This document shows positions 34,374-37,841 of a stretch of DNA of 37,841 bases, in pieces. The notes under the pieces were generated by a model that saw only the letters and a list, made by a program, of their open reading frames with translations, was not told where the DNA came from and made no database searches. The position numbers were made by a program, and so were the translations under genes. Source of the stretch: JAFDVL01 sp043775925 (GTDB lineage: Bacteria; Acidobacteriota; Blastocatellia; RBC074); NCBI GenBank assembly GCA_043775925.1, contig JAYVRW010000419.1, positions 1-37,841 of the forward strand, read 5' to 3'. The stretch's first letter is position 1. Every line of letters starts with the position of its first letter.

Positions 34374-34958
34374 ATGAGCAAAGACGAAATCGCGGCGTTA
34401 TTGAATCGAAACAGCGCTCCCGACAAGCAATCTATTTCCACCGAGGAAGGATTGGAAGTTGCCAAAATGGCCATAAAATCAGCGCAGGAAAGGGGTATCG
34501 TTTGCGCCTTAGCGGGTGGTCTGGCAATGCATTTGTACGGCTTTACCAGAGCGACTACAGATGTAGATATGGTGGCGAGCGCGTTGCTCGGTTGGGCTGC
34601 AACGAACAAGTTGAGTTTTGGTGGTGAGACTTATCTGGTCAATGCCGGCCAGCGTGAAATTGATCTGGATTGGATTGTTCGGGATGATTTTTTTCGAGAG
34701 TTTTATGAAGCTGCCTTGCGCGACGCAGTAGAAACTAGCGACGGATTAAAAGTTATCAGCCCGGTCTGGATGGTGATTTTGAAATATAGGCGCGGCAAAG
34801 ACCAGATTGACTTGATGTGGTTGCTGCAACACCCTGATTTAATTGATCGTAACGAAGTGGGACGATTAATGATCGAAGTGATGGGTGAGAAATCCGCCGC
34901 ACTTCCTCTGCGCGAACTTGAGCGAATTTTTCTTCAAGCAGATTTAAGCGATCAATGA
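34374..34958 (+). CDS. Nucleotidyltransferase-fold protein coupled to glycosyltransferases
   Basis: Protein of 194 aa with a minimal nucleotidyltransferase signature: GG at 48-49, then RATTDVDMV with Asp63 and Asp65, and a third acidic strand in EIDLDWIV (Asp97, Asp99). A late ILKYRRGKDQIDL matches the basic motif seen in AbiEii/MNT-like proteins. It overlaps the next gene by 4 bp (ATGA), so it is translated with a glycosyltransferase operon. It might modify a sugar, a lipid or a protein partner, or be an unrelated toxin-like enzyme caught in the operon. A possible -10 (TACAAT, 34360-34365) precedes it without a clear -35. Confidence 0.7.
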   Translation: MSKDEIAALLNRNSAPDKQSISTEEGLEVAKMAIKSAQERGIVCALAGGLAMHLYGFTRATTDVDMVASALLGWAATNKLSFGGETYLVNAGQREIDLDWIVRDDFFREFYEAALRDAVETSDGLKVISPVWMVILKYRRGKDQIDLMWLLQHPDLIDRNEVGRLMIEVMGEKSAALPLRELERIFLQADLSDQ

Positions 34959-36148
34959 AAAAAATACTGGTTTATTCACACGATACTTACGGGCTGGGCA
35001 ATTTGCGGCGCATGCTGGGGATTTGTCATTCACTGAATCATTCCATTTCTGATCTTTCGATTTTGTTGATTTCTGGTTCTGCGATGGTACATGAATTTCG
35101 CTTGATGGATGGCATTGATTACATCAAACTCCCTTGTCTGACGCGCACTGACCGCGAAGATTACGCCGTCAAATCATTGCGAACAGAGATTCAGGAAACC
35201 ATAAAGTTACGTTCGGATTTAATTCTGGCGGCGGCGAAAAATTTTCAGCCTGACCTTTTTCTGGTAGATAAAAAACCATTTGGCATCAAAAATGAATTGC
35301 AAGCTTCATTGCTTCATCTGAAAGAATCCAAGCCTGAAATGAAAGCTGCGCTGATCTTGCGAGACATTTTGGATACGCCGGAATCTACGATGAATATTTG
35401 GAATTCGCACAATTATTTTCAGGTCATTGACGAATTTTACGATCAGGTGCTGGTGCTGGGCGAAGCTGAGATTTTTGATTTGCGCCGCGAATATCAATTC
35501 CCAAAATCAGTGGCAGATAAGGTGAAATTTTGTGGCTACACACGCCGTGAAGTTGGCCCCAAAAGCCGCGAAGAAATCCGAAAAAAATTACAACTTGAAG
35601 AGAAGACAAAATTAGTTTTAGTGACACTCGGTGGCGGTGAGGATGCTTTTGAGACGATTGCGAAATATTTAGTCGGAGCGGCGAAACTTCCCGAAAATCA
35701 TAAAATTCACAGCCTGATAGTTTATGGTCCCGAAATGAAAGAGGTCGATAAACAGGCGCTCGTACAAGCCTCGTCGCAAAATCCAGACATCACGATGATG
35801 GAATTTACGAATGATTTAATGAGCTACCTGAACGCCGCTGATGTCGTGATTTCAATGGGTGGATACAACACAATTTGTGAAATACTTTCACTGCAAAAAA
35901 AAGCGATTGTGATTCCTCGCGTCAAACCCGTTCAGGAGCAATTAATGCGCGTTGAGCGAATGAGCAAGCTCGGATTTTTCAGATTTATCCATCCGGTTGG
36001 ACTGACTTCCGAAAGGTTGATGAACGCAGTACTGATCGAACTTGACGCTCATCAACCATCCTCCTCAAATTTAAATTTTACTGCTCATTATAAGATGACG
36101 GAATGCGTGAATGAACTCCTGTGGGCAGGAGGAACGAATGACCGTTGA
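34955..36148 (+). CDS. GT28-like predicted glycosyltransferase (COG4671 type)
   Basis: Protein of 397 aa with a GT-B fold. The N-terminus is MKKILVYSHDTYGLGNLRRM; related proteins normally have GxGH at this place, and here the His is Asn. The middle part has LILRDILDTPESTM. The C-terminal donor-binding part has LVTLGGGEDAF, then SMGGYNTICEILSLQKKAIV with PRVKPVQEQLMR, as in MurG-like enzymes. It is overlapped by 4 bp with the nucleotidyltransferase gene and by 11 bp with the GT4 gene. A close paralogue, with the His intact, begins at 37400. Sugar and acceptor are unknown. Confidence 0.85.
   Translation: MKKILVYSHDTYGLGNLRRMLGICHSLNHSISDLSILLISGSAMVHEFRLMDGIDYIKLPCLTRTDREDYAVKSLRTEIQETIKLRSDLILAAAKNFQPDLFLVDKKPFGIKNELQASLLHLKESKPEMKAALILRDILDTPESTMNIWNSHNYFQVIDEFYDQVLVLGEAEIFDLRREYQFPKSVADKVKFCGYTRREVGPKSREEIRKKLQLEEKTKLVLVTLGGGEDAFETIAKYLVGAAKLPENHKIHSLIVYGPEMKEVDKQALVQASSQNPDITMMEFTNDLMSYLNAADVVISMGGYNTICEILSLQKKAIVIPRVKPVQEQLMRVERMSKLGFFRFIHPVGLTSERLMNAVLIELDAHQPSSSNLNFTAHYKMTECVNELLWAGGTNDR
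36127..36132 (+). promoter_or_regulatory. Shine-Dalgarno site fixing the GT4 start
   Basis: AGGAGG is 5 bases before the ATG at 36138. An in-frame ATG at 36111 has no such site, so the start at 36138 is preferred. The site lies inside the end of the preceding gene, pointing to coupled translation. Confidence 0.8.
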
Positions 36149-37403
36149 AAACGAGATTGGTTATGTGCTGAAAGGGTATGCGCGGACTTCGGAAACCTTC
36201 ATCACCAATGAAATTTATTTGTTGGAAAAAGTAGGGTTGAAGCTGTCAATTTTTTCGCTGATTAAACTGGAAGGACAAAAGCGACACGCTGCCGTAGACG
36301 CGATCAAGGCTGAAATAAATTACCTACCTGCACTGACTTCACTAAGCGATGAAAGTCTGATGCAGTGGTTGAAAAATAATCTTTCAGTCTTTTCTTCCGC
36401 ACACAAAAAACTTTTTAAAACGCATCCTTTTCGTTACATAAAAACATTATTTGAAGCAATCGGGTTTGCTGTCACTGCCCGTGAAAAACAATTTATCAAA
36501 GAATTTTTACAAGCCGGATTCATTGCGCAGAAGGCTTTGGCATCAGGGCGCATTCGTCATCTGCACGCGCATTTTTGTCATACAGCGACGACGGTCACAA
36601 TGTTTGCAAGCAGCCTTTCCGGTCTTCCGTTCAGCTTCACCGCCCACGCGAAAGATATTTATTTGCCGGAACTAAATCCCGGAAATATTCTGCCGCTGAA
36701 GATGCGCCGCGCAACATTTATCGCTACCTGCACGAAGGCGAATGAGATTCATTTACGCAGCCTTGAGCCACATTCAGCACCGATTCATACGATTTATCAT
36801 GGCTTGGATACTAAGCAATTTTCACCGTTGGAAGCATCAAATTCTAAGCCGCCGATCATTTTGTCAGTCGGTAGATTTGTCGAGAAGAAAGGCTACAAAA
36901 TTTTAGTCGAAGCGTGTCAGCTTCTCAAAGCAAATGGTATTAAATTTGAATGCCACATTGTCGGCGGAGGTGAGGCGGAGTCAATAAAATCAACGATTCA
37001 AACGCTAGACCTGGAAGATACGATCTTTATTCACTCCGCTGTAACACAGGAAGAACTTCGCCAAATTTATCAACGCGCAACGGTCTTTGCGCTCGCCTGC
37101 CAGATCATTGAAAACGGAGATCGTGACGGCATCCCGAATGTGATGGCCGAGGCGATGGCGATGGAATTGCCGATTGTTTCGACGGACATTTCCGGCATTC
37201 CTGAACTGGTAGAAAATCGCGTTGATGGATTGTTAGTACCACAGAAAAACTCTGCTGCCTTGGCTGAAGCAATTGCTGAATTGTTGAATAATGAAGCCTT
37301 GCGCCAGCGTCTGGGAAAAGCTGCCCGCAAAAAAATTCTCAACGTTTTTGATGCAGAAGTCACGATTGCTGAGCTGCAAAAGCTCTTACAAGCCTGCGTA
37401 TGA
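36138..37403 (+). CDS. GT4-family glycosyltransferase
   Basis: Glycosyltransferase of 421 aa with a GT-B fold. The acceptor half has RHLHAHFCHTATTV and LPFSFTAHAKDIY. The donor half has PPIILSVGRFVEKKGYKILVEA, CHIVGGGEAESI, and the EX7E region ENGDRDGIPNVMAEAMAMELP with VSTDISGIPELV. No membrane helix or signal peptide. It is translated with the GT28-like genes on both sides (11-bp and 4-bp overlaps). Probably adds a sugar from a nucleotide donor to a lipid-linked or surface glycan precursor; the sugar cannot be read. Confidence 0.9.
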   Translation: MTVENEIGYVLKGYARTSETFITNEIYLLEKVGLKLSIFSLIKLEGQKRHAAVDAIKAEINYLPALTSLSDESLMQWLKNNLSVFSSAHKKLFKTHPFRYIKTLFEAIGFAVTAREKQFIKEFLQAGFIAQKALASGRIRHLHAHFCHTATTVTMFASSLSGLPFSFTAHAKDIYLPELNPGNILPLKMRRATFIATCTKANEIHLRSLEPHSAPIHTIYHGLDTKQFSPLEASNSKPPIILSVGRFVEKKGYKILVEACQLLKANGIKFECHIVGGGEAESIKSTIQTLDLEDTIFIHSAVTQEELRQIYQRATVFALACQIIENGDRDGIPNVMAEAMAMELPIVSTDISGIPELVENRVDGLLVPQKNSAALAEAIAELLNNEALRQRLGKAARKKILNVFDAEVTIAELQKLLQACV

Positions 37404-37841
37404 AACGACGATTACTTTTTTATTGTCAGCCCGTTCTCGGCATCGGGCATTACATCCGAAGCCGTGAAATCGTGCGCACTTTGCGTGATTTTGATGTTTG
37501 TTTTGTAAATGGCGGTGAGACCATTGCGGGATTGGAAATGCCTTCCGAGGTCGAAGTCGTTAATTTACCGACCCTGAAATCCGATGCTGATTTTCAGCAG
37601 CTTCATCCGGGTAATGATTCACTCAGTCTTGAAGAAATTAAGGAAAACCGAAAACAACAATTGTTGGAAATTTATGAGCGCCTCCAACCGGAAATTCTCG
37701 TCATTGAATTGTTTCCGTTTGGGCGGCGCAAGTTTGATTTTGAATTGATTCCCTTACTAGAAAAAGCTGCGAACAATCAGACGAAAGTTGTTTGCAGTCT
37801 CCGCGATATTCTGGTCAGCAAGCGTCAGCAATCACAATTCG
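37400..37841 (+). CDS. GT28-like predicted glycosyltransferase, cut off by window edge
   Basis: The first 147 codons of a gene that runs off the right edge. It begins MKRRLLFYCQPVLGIGHYIR, with GIGH in the place where the paralogue at 34955 has GLGN. EILVIELFPFGRRKF and VVCSLRDILVSKRQQ match the paralogue's FLVDKKPFGIKNE and LILRDILDTP parts. It overlaps the GT4 gene by 4 bp (ATGA). It is probably a COG4671-type glycosyltransferase; the donor-binding half is outside the window. Confidence 0.78.
   Translation, partial: MKRRLLFYCQPVLGIGHYIRSREIVRTLRDFDVCFVNGGETIAGLEMPSEVEVVNLPTLKSDADFQQLHPGNDSLSLEEIKENRKQQLLEIYERLQPEILVIELFPFGRRKFDFELIPLLEKAANNQTKVVCSLRDILVSKRQQSQF

Noticed and set aside
1..37841. 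tRNA, rRNA, prophage, integrase or insertion-sequence genes
   Set aside because: None was recognised on either strand; the only mobile-looking sequences are the short inverted repeats without coding capacity.

Overview
The window looks like a chromosomal segment of an acidobacterium, possibly of the Blastocatellia type. The strongest clue is the C-terminal domain of the large secreted protein at 30636-34181, which reads like the 'Solibacter' C-terminal domain (TIGR03437) that is typical of Acidobacteriota. Supporting clues are a divergent tricorn-type protease, an ECF sigma factor paired with a FecR-type anti-sigma factor, many signal-peptide proteins of unknown function, moderate GC by eye, and several different long inverted repeats in intergenic spaces. 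The phylum call is an inference; there is no rRNA or marker gene here.

Layout. (1) 1-2636, minus: 3'-truncated tricorn-like protease. (2) 2796-6744, plus: ECF sigma factor, zinc-finger/FecR anti-sigma factor and two secreted proteins of unrecognised function, preceded by a good match to an ECF-type promoter. This is the best candidate for an undescribed system. (3) 6755-10189, minus: two different SGNH (rhamnogalacturonan acetylesterase-like) esterases and a TPR-TlpA thioredoxin. (4) 10295-15076, minus: rseP followed by two APC amino-acid permeases, ending at a clear hairpin terminator. (5) 15163-17065: an alpha/beta hydrolase (plus) convergent with an orphan secreted protein (minus), separated by a 121-bp inverted repeat and a terminator. 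(6) 17066-17776: the only long stretch without a firm gene. It holds one short palindrome and a possible 57-codon ORF with its ribosome-binding site inside a hairpin. (7) 17777-30487, plus: a tightly packed polysaccharide cluster of ten genes. They are a NodB-like/GT2 fusion, an aminotransferase, a Gfo/Idh/MocA dehydrogenase, a hexapeptide acetyltransferase, an FAD protein, an intact polysaccharide deacetylase, a nucleotidyltransferase/GT2 fusion, two GT39-like membrane glycosyltransferases and a methyltransferase. (8) 30636-34181, minus: a 1181-aa secreted GH38-like protein. (9) 34374-37841, plus: a nucleotidyltransferase-fold protein translationally coupled to a GT28-like protein, a GT4 glycosyltransferase and a second GT28-like protein that runs off the right edge.

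How the genes work together. The aminotransferase, dehydrogenase and acetyltransferase form the WlbA/WlbC/WlbB (WbpB/WbpE/WbpD) set that makes 2,3-diacetamido-type amino-sugar nucleotides. The GT2 and GT39-like proteins suggest polyprenyl-phosphate-sugar donors used on the outer face of the membrane, and the deacetylase and methyltransferase suggest later trimming. No Wzx, Wzy, Wza, Wzc or ABC exporter is visible, so export genes must lie elsewhere. In region 2 the sigma factor probably drives its own operon, with the membrane-bound anti-sigma factor reading an envelope signal; the two secreted proteins are its likely first targets.
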